Shown: positions 42,467-52,277, counted from the stretch's first letter. The stretch: DNA of 64,000 nt from Microcystis viridis FACHB-1342 (GCF_014698335.1 NZ_JACJSV010000001.1:62001-126000); one strand, 5' to 3'. The notes: generated by a model from the sequence alone, not told the origin. A program made the numbers and translations.

Positions 42467-44542
42467 TTAACCGTTCCCTTTACTTTTGGTGATAATCGCC
42501 TCAGCCACGTTGCGGGGGACTTCTTCGTAATGGCTAAATTCCATGGTGAAGATGCCCCGTCCTTGGGTTTTAGAGCGAATATCAGTGGCGTAACCAAACA
42601 TTTCCGCTAGGGGGACTTTAGCGGAGACTTTGGCGATGCCAGCCTCGGTTTCTTGGCCTTCGATTTGTCCCCGACGGGAGTTAAGATCACCGATGACGTT
42701 ACCGATGAAGTCTTCGGGTACTTCCACCTCCACCTTCATCATCGGTTCTAGGAGAACGGGGGTAGCTTTCATCACCGCTTCTTTGATCGCCATGGAACCG
42801 GCTATCTTAAAGGCCATCTCGGAGGAGTCCACATCGTGGAAAGAACCATCTACCAGGGTTGCTTTCAGGTCGATGACGGGATAACCCGCGACGATCCCCG
42901 ATTCGCAAGCTTCTTTCATCCCTTGTTCTGACGGACTGATGTATTCTTTGGGGATAGCACCACCGACAATTTTGGAGACGAAGACAAAGCCTGACCCCGG
43001 TTCACCCGGTTCGAGTTCGATGACGACGTGGCCGTACTGCCCTTTACCGCCACTTTGACGGATAAATTTACCCTCAGCGCGCACGGGTTTCCGCACAGTT
43101 TCCCGATAGGCCACCTGGGGAGCGCCCACCGTCGCTTCGACTTTGTATTCCCGGAGCATTCGATCGACTAGGATTTCCAGGTGCAGTTCTCCCATTCCAG
43201 CGATTACCGTTTGATTGGTTTCGGGATCAACTTTGACCCGGAAGGTGGGATCTTCATCGGAGAGAGCTTGCAGAGCTTTGCTGAGTTTCTCGATGTCCTG
43301 TTTGGTTTTCGGTTCCACCGCCACGGAGATAACCGGTTCGGGGATAAAGAGGGATTCTAGGATAACTGGGTTCTTCTCATCACAGAGGGTATCCCCGGTA
43401 ATGGTGTTTTTCAGTCCGATCGCCGCTCCTAGATCACCGGCGCGCAGTTCATCCACTTCGATCCGTTCGTTGGATTTGAGGACGATCAGGCGAGCGATCC
43501 GTTCTTTGGTTCCTTTGGTGGAGTTGTAGGCGTAGCTGCCTTTGGCTAGTACACCGGAATAGACCCGTAGGAAGGTTAAACGACCGAAGGGATCGGCCAT
43601 GATTTTGAAGGCGAGAGCAGAGAAGGGCGCATCGTCCTTGGCTTCCCGGATTGCCTCGCTGCCATCGGGAAGAATCCCTTTAACGGCGGCTACTTCCGAG
43701 GGTGAGGGCAGATAATCGACAACGGCATCGAGGAGCAGTTGTACCCCTTTGTTTTTGAAAGCCGAGCCGCAGAGGACGGGAACAATTGTACCAGCAATCG
43801 TCCCTTCCCTGAGACCGCGCTTGATTTCAGCTTCGGTGAGTTCTTCACCTTCTAGATATTTTTCTAGGAGTTCTTCATCCGCTTCCGCTACAGCTTCCAC
43901 CAGCTGCACGCGGAATTCTTCGGCCTTTTTCAATAAGTCTTCGGGAATGTCGGTTTCTTCTATGTCTTTCCCTAGATCATCCTTATATATATAGGCGCGC
44001 ATCTTGACGAGATCAACGATCCCGCTCAGTTCGCTTTCTGCGCCGATCGGCATTTGGATGGGAACGGCGTTAGCTCTAAGGCGATCTCTTAATTGTTCGT
44101 AAACTTTGAAGAAGTTCGCTCCCGTTCTGTCCATTTTGTTGATAAAGGCAATCCGGGGTACTTTGTACCGATCGGCTTGTCTCCAGACGGTTTCCGATTG
44201 GGGTTGTACACCACCAACAGAGCAGAAAACCGCCACCACGCCATCGAGTACCCGCATGGAACGTTCCACTTCAATGGTGAAATCGACGTGGCCAGGGGTA
44301 TCAATGATGTTGATGCGATGATCTTGCCAACTGGTACTGATGGCGGCGGCGGTGATGGTGATTCCTCGCTCCCGTTCCTGTTCCATCCAGTCGGTAATTG
44401 CCGTTCCGTCGTGGACTTCGCCCAGTTTATGAGCGACTCCCGTATAGAACAGGATTCTTTCTGTTGTCGTTGTTTTGCCCGCGTCTATGTGAGCGGCGAT
44501 TCCGATGTTTCGCACTCTCTCTAGCGGGATAGTCCGTGCCAC
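42467..44542 (-). CDS. fusA: Translation elongation factor G
   Basis: GTPase that drives ribosome translocation. The start is GTG at 44540-44542, preceded on the minus strand by AAGGAGG (44548-44554) at 5-nt spacing, which decides the start. The 691 residues contain AHIDAGKT (17-24), the switch region [29 protein letters not shown] and [10 protein letters not shown], then the domain II-V sequences ending [11 protein letters not shown]. It is complete and placed between rpsG and tuf as expected. Confidence 0.98.
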   Translation of the reverse strand: MARTIPLERVRNIGIAAHIDAGKTTTTERILFYTGVAHKLGEVHDGTAITDWMEQERERGITITAAAISTSWQDHRINIIDTPGHVDFTIEVERSMRVLDGVVAVFCSVGGVQPQSETVWRQADRYKVPRIAFINKMDRTGANFFKVYEQLRDRLRANAVPIQMPIGAESELSGIVDLVKMRAYIYKDDLGKDIEETDIPEDLLKKAEEFRVQLVEAVAEADEELLEKYLEGEELTEAEIKRGLREGTIAGTIVPVLCGSAFKNKGVQLLLDAVVDYLPSPSEVAAVKGILPDGSEAIREAKDDAPFSALAFKIMADPFGRLTFLRVYSGVLAKGSYAYNSTKGTKERIARLIVLKSNERIEVDELRAGDLGAAIGLKNTITGDTLCDEKNPVILESLFIPEPVISVAVEPKTKQDIEKLSKALQALSDEDPTFRVKVDPETNQTVIAGMGELHLEILVDRMLREYKVEATVGAPQVAYRETVRKPVRAEGKFIRQSGGKGQYGHVVIELEPGEPGSGFVFVSKIVGGAIPKEYISPSEQGMKEACESGIVAGYPVIDLKATLVDGSFHDVDSSEMAFKIAGSMAIKEAVMKATPVLLEPMMKVEVEVPEDFIGNVIGDLNSRRGQIEGQETEAGIAKVSAKVPLAEMFGYATDIRSKTQGRGIFTMEFSHYEEVPRNVAEAIITKSKGNG

Positions 44543-44684
44543 AGCAACCTCCTTGCTTTGCTTGCCAGTGATGGGATTTTGTTCTAGGATTTTTTACACT
44601 ATTTACAATTCTATACTTTTCTTGACAGTTTTTTGGCGGCAGCGGTGTAGTCCACCGCCCTTAAAGTATCTTTAAAGTATCTTT

Positions 44685-45155
44685 TTAGTAACGATAGTGG
44701 GCAAAGGCTTTGTTTGCCTCCGCCATCCGGTGGGTTTCTTCCCGTTTTTTGATCGTGCCGCCGGTTTCGTTGGCCGCATCCATGATCTCGTTAGCTAGTT
44801 TACCTGCCATGGTTTTGCCGCCTCTGGTTCTGGCATAATGGACTAACCAGCGTAGTGCCAATGTACTACCACGGTTGGTGCGTACTTCCATCGGCACTTG
44901 ATAGGTGGCTCCACCGACCCGGCGGGCTTTCACTTCCACTAGGGGGGTGGCGTTTTTAACGGCTTTTTCAAATACTTCTAGGGGTTCTTGACCGGTACGT
45001 TCGCCGACGGTTTTCAGGGCATCGTAAACGATGTTAGCGGCCAGGGATTTTTTGCCCGATCGCATGATCCGGCGGATGGTCATGCTGACTAAACAGCTAT
45101 TGTAAACGGGATCGGGGGGAATAGGACGTTTTTTGACGTTTTTACGGCGAGACAT
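44685..45155 (-). CDS. rpsG: 30S ribosomal protein S7
   Basis: Primary binder of the 3' major domain of 16S rRNA in the small subunit head. The 156 residues show [60 protein letters not shown] and [17 protein letters not shown], all conserved. It lies between rpsL and fusA with 142 bp to fusA; a TATAGA-like box in that gap could add a secondary promoter. Confidence 0.98.
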   Translation of the reverse strand: MSRRKNVKKRPIPPDPVYNSCLVSMTIRRIMRSGKKSLAANIVYDALKTVGERTGQEPLEVFEKAVKNATPLVEVKARRVGGATYQVPMEVRTNRGSTLALRWLVHYARTRGGKTMAGKLANEIMDAANETGGTIKKREETHRMAEANKAFAHYRY

Positions 45156-45310
45156 CGGATTATTCCTGAATTTTCTAGGTTAACTTTAACTTTTGCTTGA
45201 CAGTCGGATGATTACAGCCCATCTCAAACCCTCTCCTGCGAGTTTTCAGTCTCTTGGGTTAACTTTGACCGACTCGGTGGGAGTATTTTTTTGGTTAATC
45301 AATTCCCTGT

Positions 45311-45694
45311 TTATTTAGCGGCGGGTTTGGGGCGTTTGGTTCCGTACTTAGACCGCGCCTTTTGACGGTTTTTCACCCCGGTGGCATCGAGGGTGCCGCG
45401 AATGATGTGATATCTGACTCCGGGTAGATCTTTGACCCGACCGCCGCGAATGAGGACGACCGAGTGTTCTTGCAGGTTATGACCGATGCCCGGGATGTAG
45501 GCTGTCACCTCAAATCCAGAGGTTAAACGTACCCTAGCCACTTTCCGTAGGGCTGAGTTGGGTTTTTTGGGTGTGGTGGTATATACTCTTGTACAAACTC
45601 CCCGACGTTGGGGGCATTGTTTGAGGGCGGGAGATTTGGTTTTTCTTTTCGCTTTGGATCTTTCGTCGCGTATTAATTGCTGAATGGTGGGCAT
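45311..45694 (-). CDS. rpsL: 30S ribosomal protein S12
   Basis: Decoding-centre protein. The 127 residues begin [20 protein letters not shown] and contain [20 protein letters not shown], with the Lys of PKKPNS in the wild-type streptomycin-sensitive form, then [20 protein letters not shown] and a basic tail. First gene of the str operon, 68 bp downstream of a strong promoter -10 box. Confidence 0.98.
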   Translation of the reverse strand: MPTIQQLIRDERSKAKRKTKSPALKQCPQRRGVCTRVYTTTPKKPNSALRKVARVRLTSGFEVTAYIPGIGHNLQEHSVVLIRGGRVKDLPGVRYHIIRGTLDATGVKNRQKARSKYGTKRPKPAAK

Positions 45695-45761
45695 GATAGG
45701 GCTGTATCTAAGGTTACTCTGAACTCCTTGTTACCGAAGGTCAAATCGTTGACAAAAGGCC

Positions 45762-45791
45762 ATTATAGCAAATTGCCGCTGTTGTTGTCAA
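45762..45791 (-). promoter_or_regulatory. Sigma-70-type promoter of the str operon
   Basis: The minus strand shows a perfect -35 TTGACA (complement of 45786-45791) and a perfect -10 TATAAT (complement of 45762-45767), separated by 18 bp. It lies 68 bp upstream of rpsL and is the clearest consensus promoter seen in the window. Confidence 0.85.
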
Positions 45792-45794
45792 GTC

Positions 45795-46067
45795 GCTTAT
45801 TGTGCTTTTCTCTGGTTTCGGAGGTTAGAGATTGTCTTTTTCTTGGGCAGCGGCGGCACTCAATTCGGGCGTTATTAGACGATAAAATTACAGCTTCGTT
45901 GTTTTGGCTTGATGGTGCGATTTTAGCGATAATTATCACCTGATTAATCGGCTAATATCTGAAAAACTGTCTCTAGCTAACCTCATTTTCAGAACTGGTG
46001 TCTAGACTATTAGCTCTTAACGCTATATTTAGAGCTTTTGTACTGGATGCACCACAGGCTACCATAA
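45795..46067. other. Intergenic stretch upstream of higBA
   Basis: About 270 bp separate the str promoter from the palindrome of the TA module. A plus-strand open frame runs through it from inside rpsL but shows no family resemblance. I see no other feature. Confidence 0.5.
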
Positions 46068-46098
46068 AATATTGTTAACCTTTGAGGTTAACAATATT
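46068..46098. promoter_or_regulatory. Long palindromic operator of the HigB/HigA-like module
   Basis: Two perfect 14-bp arms (46068-46081 AATATTGTTAACCT and its complement at 46085-46098) are separated by TTG. It ends 16 bp before the toxin ATG. Autorepression by the XRE-type antitoxin is the expected use. A TTGTAC and a CATAAAAT box lie just upstream and could be the promoter. Confidence 0.75.
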
Positions 46099-46114
46099 AC
46101 AAGGGTCATCTACA

Positions 46115-46399
46115 ATGGATATTGTCTTTAAGGAAAAAAAATTTGAGAACGAATGCAATAGCCAAAGACTACTGAAAAAACAGTATGGAGAGAAGATGGC
46201 TAAGAAAATCAGGCAAAGACTCAACGACTTAAAAGCAGTTATTGTCCTGGAGGAAATGCGATCGCTGCCGGGACGTTGCCACGAATTGTTATATAACCTT
46301 GCTGGACAACTATCCCTAGATTTAGTTCATCCTCTCAGACTAATTTTTGAGCCGGCTAATATACCGATTCCTCAAAAAGCAGACGGGGGAATTGATTAG
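46115..46399 (+). CDS. HigB/RelE-type toxin
   Basis: The start is ATG 46115 (MDIVFKEKKFENECNSQRLL), just behind the palindrome; earlier start codons in frame lie inside it. The 94 residues contain YGEKMAKKIRQRLNDLKAV, SLPGRCHELLYNLAGQLSLD and HPLRLIFEPA, the pattern of HigB/RelE ribosome-dependent mRNA interferases. The toxin gene comes first, as in higBA modules, and the antitoxin follows 34 bp later. Confidence 0.85.
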   Translation: MDIVFKEKKFENECNSQRLLKKQYGEKMAKKIRQRLNDLKAVIVLEEMRSLPGRCHELLYNLAGQLSLDLVHPLRLIFEPANIPIPQKADGGID

Positions 46400-46433
46400 A
46401 AGAAAGTAACCGCAGTCGTAATTATTGGCATAG

Positions 46434-47600
46434 ATGACACCCATGACTAATACTATTGAGAACAGATATGCACCGGATTTTATTTCTCCACCGGGAGAAA
46501 CCCTTGCCGAAATCCTAGAAGAAAGAAATATGTCTCAATCGGAACTCGCCCAACGCATGGGCAGACCAAAAAAGACTATCAATGAGATAATAAAAGGTAA
46601 AGCGGAGATTACTATCGATACCGCCTTACAGATACAGTTAGTGTTAGGAACTCCCGCCAGTTTCTGGATAGAGCGCGAAAGACTTTATCGGGAATATTTA
46701 GCGAGAAAAAACGAGACTCAAAGATTAAAAGGTTATTTAGACTGGTTAAAACAAATTCCTTATCGCCAGATGACTAAACTAGGCTGGCTCAAGTTTTATG
46801 AGGATAAAATAGAGCAATTACGGGAGAGTTTGAATTTTTTTGCCGTTGTTTCCCCTGAGCAATGGGAGGAGATTTGGGGGAGAAATTTATCGATTGATTT
46901 TAGAAAGTCTCAAGCATTTGATAGCGATCGAGGGGCAATAACAGCATGGTTACGTCAAGGAGAAATAGAAGCATCGAAAATTAATTGTGCTGATTACAAC
47001 GAGTTGAAATTCAGAGATGCCTTGCGACAAATTCGTTCGTTAACTATTAAGTCTATCGAGGTATTTCAACCGCAAATTATCGAGCTTTGTGCGGCAGCGG
47101 GAGTTGCCTTGGTTTTTGTTCCTGAACTTCCGAAAACAAGGGTACACGGTGCTACCCGTTGGTTAGGTTCTCAGAAAGCTTTAATTCAATTGAGCGATCG
47201 ATACAAAACAAATGATCATTTTTGGTTTTCTTTTTTTCATGAAGCTGGTCATATTTTATTACATGGGAAACGAATTTTATTTTTAGAGGGGCAAGATATT
47301 CAAGATAAAATTAAAGAAAAAGAGGCGGATGTTTTTGCGGCTAATTTCTTAATTGATCCTGGAGATTGGCAGAGATTTATCGCCAATAATTCTCTCAGTA
47401 AAAAAGCTATTAATCAATTTGCTGAACAACTAGAAATACACCCTGGTATTATTGTGGGTAGAATGCAACATGAGCAAATTATTTCTTATCAAAACTATAA
47501 TGATCTTAAGGAGAAATATTGTCTAAATACGCAAGATTCCTTTTTGGTATTGACGAGCGACTCCCCAAAAGGAAAACTTCCTATCTCACCCTTGAGATAA
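46434..47600 (+). CDS. HigA-type XRE antitoxin fused to an ImmA/IrrE metallopeptidase-like domain
   Basis: The 388 residues show an XRE HTH of HigA type (about 17-80: PGETLAEILEERNMSQSELA, then MGRPKKTINEIIKGKAEIT) and a C-terminal ImmA/IrrE domain (about 220-365) with the zinc motif HEAGHILLHG and a later acidic KEKEADVFAANFLID. Such fusions act as antitoxin and DNA-binding repressor, and the peptidase may cleave its own or partner proteins. The last roughly 19 residues (from SFLVLTSDSPKGKL) are encoded by a dispersed DNA repeat and are unlike the family end, which should lie near LKEKY. Start at 46434; ATG 46443 is an alternative. Confidence 0.88.
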   Translation: MTPMTNTIENRYAPDFISPPGETLAEILEERNMSQSELAQRMGRPKKTINEIIKGKAEITIDTALQIQLVLGTPASFWIERERLYREYLARKNETQRLKGYLDWLKQIPYRQMTKLGWLKFYEDKIEQLRESLNFFAVVSPEQWEEIWGRNLSIDFRKSQAFDSDRGAITAWLRQGEIEASKINCADYNELKFRDALRQIRSLTIKSIEVFQPQIIELCAAAGVALVFVPELPKTRVHGATRWLGSQKALIQLSDRYKTNDHFWFSFFHEAGHILLHGKRILFLEGQDIQDKIKEKEADVFAANFLIDPGDWQRFIANNSLSKKAINQFAEQLEIHPGIIVGRMQHEQIISYQNYNDLKEKYCLNTQDSFLVLTSDSPKGKLPISPLR

Positions 47601-47602
47601 CT
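47543..47602. repeat. Dispersed TCCCCAAAAGG repeat inside the end of the HigA-like gene
   Basis: The segment TTGGTATTGACGA (47544-47556) followed by CTCCCCAAAAGGAAAACTTC also occurs inverted at 16033-16086, and its second half occurs at 32368-32396. Here it provides the stop codon and the last codons of the HigA-like gene. Confidence 0.75.
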
Positions 47603-47688
47603 GCTGTAAGCGGAGATTACTATGGATAAATTTGGCAATAAGTGACAAAATTGCGATAAAATCAAAAAAAGTCAGGGAGAGGATAGCT

Positions 47689-48885
47689 ATGCTCGATCTT
47701 GCGAAATTAGCGGCAAAAATGCCAGGAATCAGTCAACATTTTCAACAGGAAGTGGCAGCTAGTCGCGAGCGCGTGCAACGGGCTAAAATTCTTTTAGAAC
47801 AGGCTCAACAGCAACAGGAAAAACTGCTAGAACTCTATCATAACTGGCACGATCACCTAATTTTCTCCGTTGCACTACCGATCGAACCTCTCGACACCCG
47901 CGTTACTATCCTTCCCGCTCCCGAAAGTCATAGCGTTTTTGCCACGGATGGTTCCCAAATTGCCCCTTCTCACCACGAAATCGCCTACTGTTATCTAATT
48001 AATATCGGTAGGATTATGTTGCACTATGGTCAAAATTTGCACCCGCTCCTCGATAGCATTCCCGAAGTCTATTACAAATCAGAAGACCTCTACATTTCTA
48101 AACAGTGGGGTATTCGCGTGGATGAGTGGATGAGTTATCGTCGGACGGTATTAGAAAGCCAAATGTTAGCAGAAATGGCTACCCGTTGGGTAAAACCCCC
48201 TGGGGCCCATTATGAACCAAATTTAGCCCTCGTGGATGGTTCTTTGATCTATTGGTTTATCGATAGTCTCCCCCCGGAAGCAAAAGATTTAATTTTGCCA
48301 CCGATTTTTCAGTCTTGGGACGATTTAAAATCAGCTAGAATCCCGCTTATGGGTTATATTAGTGCTTCTCGTAGCACGGAAAGCTTAAATTTCCTCCGTT
48401 TACAATCTTGTCCCCATGATACTCCCAATTGCTTGATCAATTGCGGTGATCTAGACCCAGAAAAAACCCCTTGTCGCGTTGTCGATCCTCTCCGAGATGC
48501 TTCTCTCTGGGGTTATTTATTGGAACCGGGACAAAGAAGTCCTTTTTGGCGCAGTTCTTTGAAAATACTCGATCTTTATGGGGATGAGCATCGCATTTAC
48601 TTCTGTTATCTCCATGTGGGGACGGAAATCGCTAGGGTAGAGGTTCCTGCTTGGGTGGTGGAGGAGCGAGAATTACTCGATCGCTCTTTGAGTATTTTAC
48701 TGGCCCAGGTGTTAAAAGGTTATGGTTATCCGATCGCCTTAGCGGAAGCGCACAATTTAGCTGTGATTAAAGGTGGCGATCGCTTGCGTTTTTTTGCCCT
48801 TTTGGAACAACAGATGATTAAAGTCGGTTTACAGGATGTGGGAACATCTTATAAGGAAGCGAGAAAACGCAGTAGTATCGCTTGA
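47689..48885 (+). CDS. NurA-domain nuclease-like protein
   Basis: I use ATG 47689 because GGGAGAGG precedes it and MLDLAKLAAKMPGISQHFQQ is a natural start; the frame continues upstream without support. The 398 residues have an N-terminal helix, FATDGSQIAPSHHEIAYCYL with an Asp of the NurA-type active site, LALVDGSLIYWF with a second Asp, and a later DxxxR-rich region. NurA is an RNase H-fold 5'-3' nuclease that works with the HerA ATPase in archaeal DNA end resection. No herA is adjacent here. A family B MITE starts right after the stop. Confidence 0.8.
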   Translation: MLDLAKLAAKMPGISQHFQQEVAASRERVQRAKILLEQAQQQQEKLLELYHNWHDHLIFSVALPIEPLDTRVTILPAPESHSVFATDGSQIAPSHHEIAYCYLINIGRIMLHYGQNLHPLLDSIPEVYYKSEDLYISKQWGIRVDEWMSYRRTVLESQMLAEMATRWVKPPGAHYEPNLALVDGSLIYWFIDSLPPEAKDLILPPIFQSWDDLKSARIPLMGYISASRSTESLNFLRLQSCPHDTPNCLINCGDLDPEKTPCRVVDPLRDASLWGYLLEPGQRSPFWRSSLKILDLYGDEHRIYFCYLHVGTEIARVEVPAWVVEERELLDRSLSILLAQVLKGYGYPIALAEAHNLAVIKGGDRLRFFALLEQQMIKVGLQDVGTSYKEARKRSSIA

Positions 48886-48886
48886 T

Positions 48887-48990
48887 AGTAAATCTGTTGA
48901 GTATAGGCTACATATCAGGACAGGCAAAAGGCAATAGGTAAGAGGCAAAAGAGGGAATAAATAATCAGTCTTTAATAACCGGATTTAGTA
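48887..48990. mobile_element. MITE-like element, family B, copy 2 (inverted)
   Basis: Read on the minus strand, it repeats the ends TACTAAATCCGG and the blocks ACTGATTATTTATTCCC and TAGCCTATACTCAAC of the 13600-13692 element. The middle is replaced by a GGCAAAA-type heptamer array. It starts 2 bp after the NurA stop. Confidence 0.7.
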
Positions 48991-49040
48991 TCACTGATAA
49001 CTGATAACTGATCACTGATCACTGATCACTGATCACTGAA
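48991..49040. repeat. Heptamer array (ACTGATA)n / (ACTGATC)n
   Basis: Seven or so tandem units ACTGATA then ACTGATC run up to the terminator of the LabA-like gene. Confidence 0.85.
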
Positions 49041-49041
49041 A

Positions 49042-49062
49042 AAGGTGGGAATTACCCACCTT
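49042..49062 (-). terminator. Intrinsic terminator of the LabA-like gene
   Basis: An 8-bp stem AAGGTGGG/CCCACCTT has a 5-nt loop. On the minus strand it is followed by a short U-tract and lies 25 bp after the gene's stop codon. Confidence 0.75.
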
Positions 49063-49086
49063 AAACTTGATTTTTGCTGAATTTTT

Positions 49087-49692
49087 CTAGCGACTGCTCC
49101 GATCTTGGTCTAAGACGCTGACGGGGAAATTATTATAACCAACGTGATGTTTGCTAGTTTTTTGAATTTCTTCTTTAATTTGATCTAGATCAACATAGCG
49201 ATCGGCTACATTAATTAAACTATCACTGGTCATTGATCGCAAACTAACCACTTCCACTCGCGCACCACGGTAACTGACGGAATCGGCAGCATAGGCCAAA
49301 TCCCCATCACCACTGACAATTACTGCGGTATCATAGGAACCCACTAGCGCCATTAAATCTACGGCAATTTCCACGTCGAGATTGGCTTTTTTGGAACCAT
49401 CGGGTAATTGTACCAGATCTTTAGCGATGACTCGATAACCGTTGCGACGCATCCAGAGGAGGAATCCCTGCTGTTTTTCGTTAGTGCGATCAACTCCAGT
49501 ATAAAAGAAGGCGCGCAGGAGACGAGAACCGGCAGTCAAACGACAAAGTAATTTGGTGTAGTCAATTTCGATACCTAATTGCAGAGCCGCATAAAATAAA
49601 TTAGAACCATCGATGAAAATCGCCACACGACCGCGATTTTCTAGCACTTGTTCGGGGGTGAAGACTGGGGCTGTGTCATAATCATCAAACAT
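49087..49692 (-). CDS. NYN-domain protein, LabA-like
   Basis: The 201 residues show the PIN-like NYN fold: VAIFIDGSNLFYAALQLGIE with the first Asp, KANLDVEIAVDLMAL, and TAVIVSGDGDLAYAADSV with further acidic residues, then GARVEVVSLRSMTSDSLINV. This is the LabA/DUF88 family; in Synechococcus LabA-type proteins affect circadian output. Conserved acidic residues suggest RNase activity. It lies in a single-gene unit, upstream of its own terminator. Confidence 0.88.
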   Translation of the reverse strand: MFDDYDTAPVFTPEQVLENRGRVAIFIDGSNLFYAALQLGIEIDYTKLLCRLTAGSRLLRAFFYTGVDRTNEKQQGFLLWMRRNGYRVIAKDLVQLPDGSKKANLDVEIAVDLMALVGSYDTAVIVSGDGDLAYAADSVSYRGARVEVVSLRSMTSDSLINVADRYVDLDQIKEEIQKTSKHHVGYNNFPVSVLDQDRSSR

Positions 49693-49792
49693 TTTATTTT
49701 TCCTCGTTTGTTAAAAGTTTAGTGTTGGGTGTTTGCCAGTTGTGTCCCAAAGGACAACAGACCTTAAAAAATAGAGTTATCAAAAAATTCCC

Positions 49793-51406
49793 TTAGGAAT
49801 CGTTTAACGGCAGTTCTAGTTTAGAAAAGATCGGTTCAGGTGTTCCTAGTTGTGGATTTGTGGGTAATCCCCATTGACAGTGTTGGGAAAAAGAGACACC
49901 ATCAGGGAAGTTTTCCCCATCCTCCGACCTGAAAGTATTAAAATCAATAACAAAACCTAGTTGTTGATAAATTTTACTGCTTAAGGTCGGTATTATCGGT
50001 GAGAGTAGGTAGGCAGAGAGTCTTACTGATTCCAAAACTGCGTAGAGAACCTGTTCTACTGCTGCTTGTTGTTTCTGTTTAAATAAACTCCAGGGCGCAC
50101 TCTCATCGATAAACTTATTACTAGCACGAATTAACGCCAATATTTCCTCACAGGCTTGATCAAATTGTAGCGCATTGTACTTCTGTTCAACAATGCCCCC
50201 TAGATTGATCCCCATATTCTTAAGACGATTATCGTTGGGGATATCTACGCCAGTCAACTGGGGGGGGATATTTTGGCAGTATTTTTTAACCATGCCTAGG
50301 GTGCGATTGAGGAGGTTGCCTAAATCGTTGGCTAAATCTGCGTTAAGAATATTAACAAATCTGGTTTCCTGAAAATCGCCATCCTGTCCTAATTCAATCT
50401 CTTTAACGAAATAGTAACGGACGGCATCGGCCCCATAGCGATCAACCAAATCGAAGGGATCGAGGGTATTACCGAGACTTTTGCCCATTTTCCGCCCGTC
50501 TTTGGTCAAAAAGCCGTGGCCGAAGACTCTTTTAGGCAAGGGTAAACCCGCCGACATTAGCATAGCCGGCCAATAAATGGCATGGAATCTTAATATATCT
50601 TTACCGATCAGATGCAGATCGATCGGCCACCATTTGGCCAAGGCATTTTCTAGGGTGGGTTCGTCTTCGGGGTCGAGAAGGGCGGTAACATAGCCAAGAA
50701 GGGCATCAAACCAAACGTAGATGGTATGCTGACCATCGTGGGGAATGGGAAACCCCCAAGCCACATTAACCCTAGAGATGGAGAAGTCCTGTAGTCCCTG
50801 GTTGACGAAGTTGAGAACCTCATTACGTCGGCTTTCCGGTTGAATAAAATCGGGTTGTTCTTGGTAAAGTTGTTCTAGTTGTGCTTGGTATTTAGAGAGA
50901 CGGAAAAAATAGTTTTCCTCGTCGCGCCATTCGGCGGCCAGATTAGTATGAATGGGACAACAGCCATTATCTAACAGTTCTCTTTTTTCCTTAAATTCTT
51001 CACAGGCGACGCAATACCAACCCTGTTGGCGATCGAGATAGATATCGCCCTTTTCCCAGACTCTTTCAAAAAATTCGTTAACAATTGCCTGATGACGGGG
51101 GGCAGTGGTGCGACTAAAGCGATCATACTGGATGTTTAGCTTGGCCCAGAGATTGGCAAAACTGGTGGCGATGCGATCGCAGTGTTCCTGGGGATTGAGT
51201 CCTTTGGCTGCCGCGGTTCGTTCGATTTTCTGTCCGTGTTCGTCGGTTCCTGTAATCAGGAGGACAGAATTGCCCTGTAACCGCTGCCATCGCGCCATAA
51301 CATCCGCTACGATCGTCGTGTAAGCACTACCGATGTGGGGGATATCGTTGACATAATAAAGAGGTGTTGTTAAAGCAAATGTTTTTCGCTCATTCAAATC
51401 ATTCAT
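49793..51406 (-). CDS. metG: Methionyl-tRNA synthetase
   Basis: Class I synthetase that charges initiator and elongator tRNA-Met. I start at ATG 51404-51406 (MNDLNERKTFALTTPLYYVN), since the further 12 codons upstream start from a non-ATG codon and lack similarity. The 537 residues show the HIGH-type motif PHIGSAYTT, a zinc-knuckle region CVACEEF...CCPIH, and the KMSKS-type motif GRKMGKSLGN. The C-terminal tRNA-binding EMAP domain is absent, as in many cyanobacteria. Confidence 0.95.
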   Translation of the reverse strand: MNDLNERKTFALTTPLYYVNDIPHIGSAYTTIVADVMARWQRLQGNSVLLITGTDEHGQKIERTAAAKGLNPQEHCDRIATSFANLWAKLNIQYDRFSRTTAPRHQAIVNEFFERVWEKGDIYLDRQQGWYCVACEEFKEKRELLDNGCCPIHTNLAAEWRDEENYFFRLSKYQAQLEQLYQEQPDFIQPESRRNEVLNFVNQGLQDFSISRVNVAWGFPIPHDGQHTIYVWFDALLGYVTALLDPEDEPTLENALAKWWPIDLHLIGKDILRFHAIYWPAMLMSAGLPLPKRVFGHGFLTKDGRKMGKSLGNTLDPFDLVDRYGADAVRYYFVKEIELGQDGDFQETRFVNILNADLANDLGNLLNRTLGMVKKYCQNIPPQLTGVDIPNDNRLKNMGINLGGIVEQKYNALQFDQACEEILALIRASNKFIDESAPWSLFKQKQQAAVEQVLYAVLESVRLSAYLLSPIIPTLSSKIYQQLGFVIDFNTFRSEDGENFPDGVSFSQHCQWGLPTNPQLGTPEPIFSKLELPLNDS

Positions 51407-51560
51407 GAAATTTATTTTTTTAAATAGACGAGGCTGCCCCAAGGCTGATCCGTAGATGATTGGGAGACAATCCCTATGTTTTATGATCCTCTAATTCTGT
51501 TTTATCCTTTAGTTGTGATCTAAGTCAATAAAAACAATCTTAAGGCCGATTTTTTTTTCC

Positions 51561-52277
51561 ATGAAGCTGCTTACCCCCCTATCCACCTCTCGTTTAATTC
51601 TTGATACCACGCGCACGAGTCTGTTTACCGTCGGTCAAGAAAATCTACCCGGCCAAGGAGTGGCGATCGTGGTAAGTAACCATCGTAGCTTTTTGGACGC
51701 GCCGATTTTAATTCAAGCTTTGGGCAAAACTCTCCCGATCGCCTGTCATCACTACATGGGAAAAACGCCGCTTTTGCGGGAATTAATCGGAGAATTGGGC
51801 TGTTTTCCCTTTGATACTCCCGAAAAGCGCCACCAGACTTTTTTTCGGCAAGCAACGGATTTTTTACAGTCCGGACGATGGATCGGTTTATTTCCAGAAG
51901 GTGGATCGCCGATGTTAAATTTGACTGCTCCTCGTCAAATTAGCCGTTTTCAAAGCGGATTTGCCCATTTAGCCTTGGGTTGTCCCGTGGAGAATCTATC
52001 TGTCTTACCTGTGGCTATTCTCTCCGAGTCGGAAACTACTATTAGTCCTTTTCCCGTGCGTTTGCTGCGCTTATTAGATACCACAGAACCTTTATTCGAT
52101 CAAGATGGTTGGCATCCCGTTGTCTTTTATCATCGTGTCAAGGTGGCGATCGGTCGTCCCTACCGAATTACTGAAAGCGATCGCTCAGATTATCAAGGTA
52201 AACAAGGAAAAAAAGCCCTTAATCGTTTAATTGGTCATTGTCAGTCGGAAATTGGCGATTTATTGCTGAAAGGGTAA
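51561..52277 (+). CDS. 1-acyl-glycerol-3-phosphate acyltransferase family protein
   Basis: Transfers an acyl chain to a lysophosphatidate-type acceptor in membrane lipid synthesis. The 238 residues contain the catalytic NHxxxxD block SNHRSFLDAPIL (His41, Asp46) and the substrate motif LFPEGGSP (about 109-116), where the usual FPEGT reads FPEGG. The length and block order fit PlsC-like proteins. Cyanobacteria have several, so the exact acceptor is not settled. It is divergent from metG. Confidence 0.87.
   Translation: MKLLTPLSTSRLILDTTRTSLFTVGQENLPGQGVAIVVSNHRSFLDAPILIQALGKTLPIACHHYMGKTPLLRELIGELGCFPFDTPEKRHQTFFRQATDFLQSGRWIGLFPEGGSPMLNLTAPRQISRFQSGFAHLALGCPVENLSVLPVAILSESETTISPFPVRLLRLLDTTEPLFDQDGWHPVVFYHRVKVAIGRPYRITESDRSDYQGKQGKKALNRLIGHCQSEIGDLLLKG

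Noticed and set aside
41378-44524. Several long plus-strand frames opposite tuf and fusA
   Set aside because: They are antisense shadows of two highly conserved genes with strong codon bias.
45677-45943. Plus-strand frame opposite the str promoter
   Set aside because: It starts inside rpsL and crosses the consensus promoter; no similarity seen.
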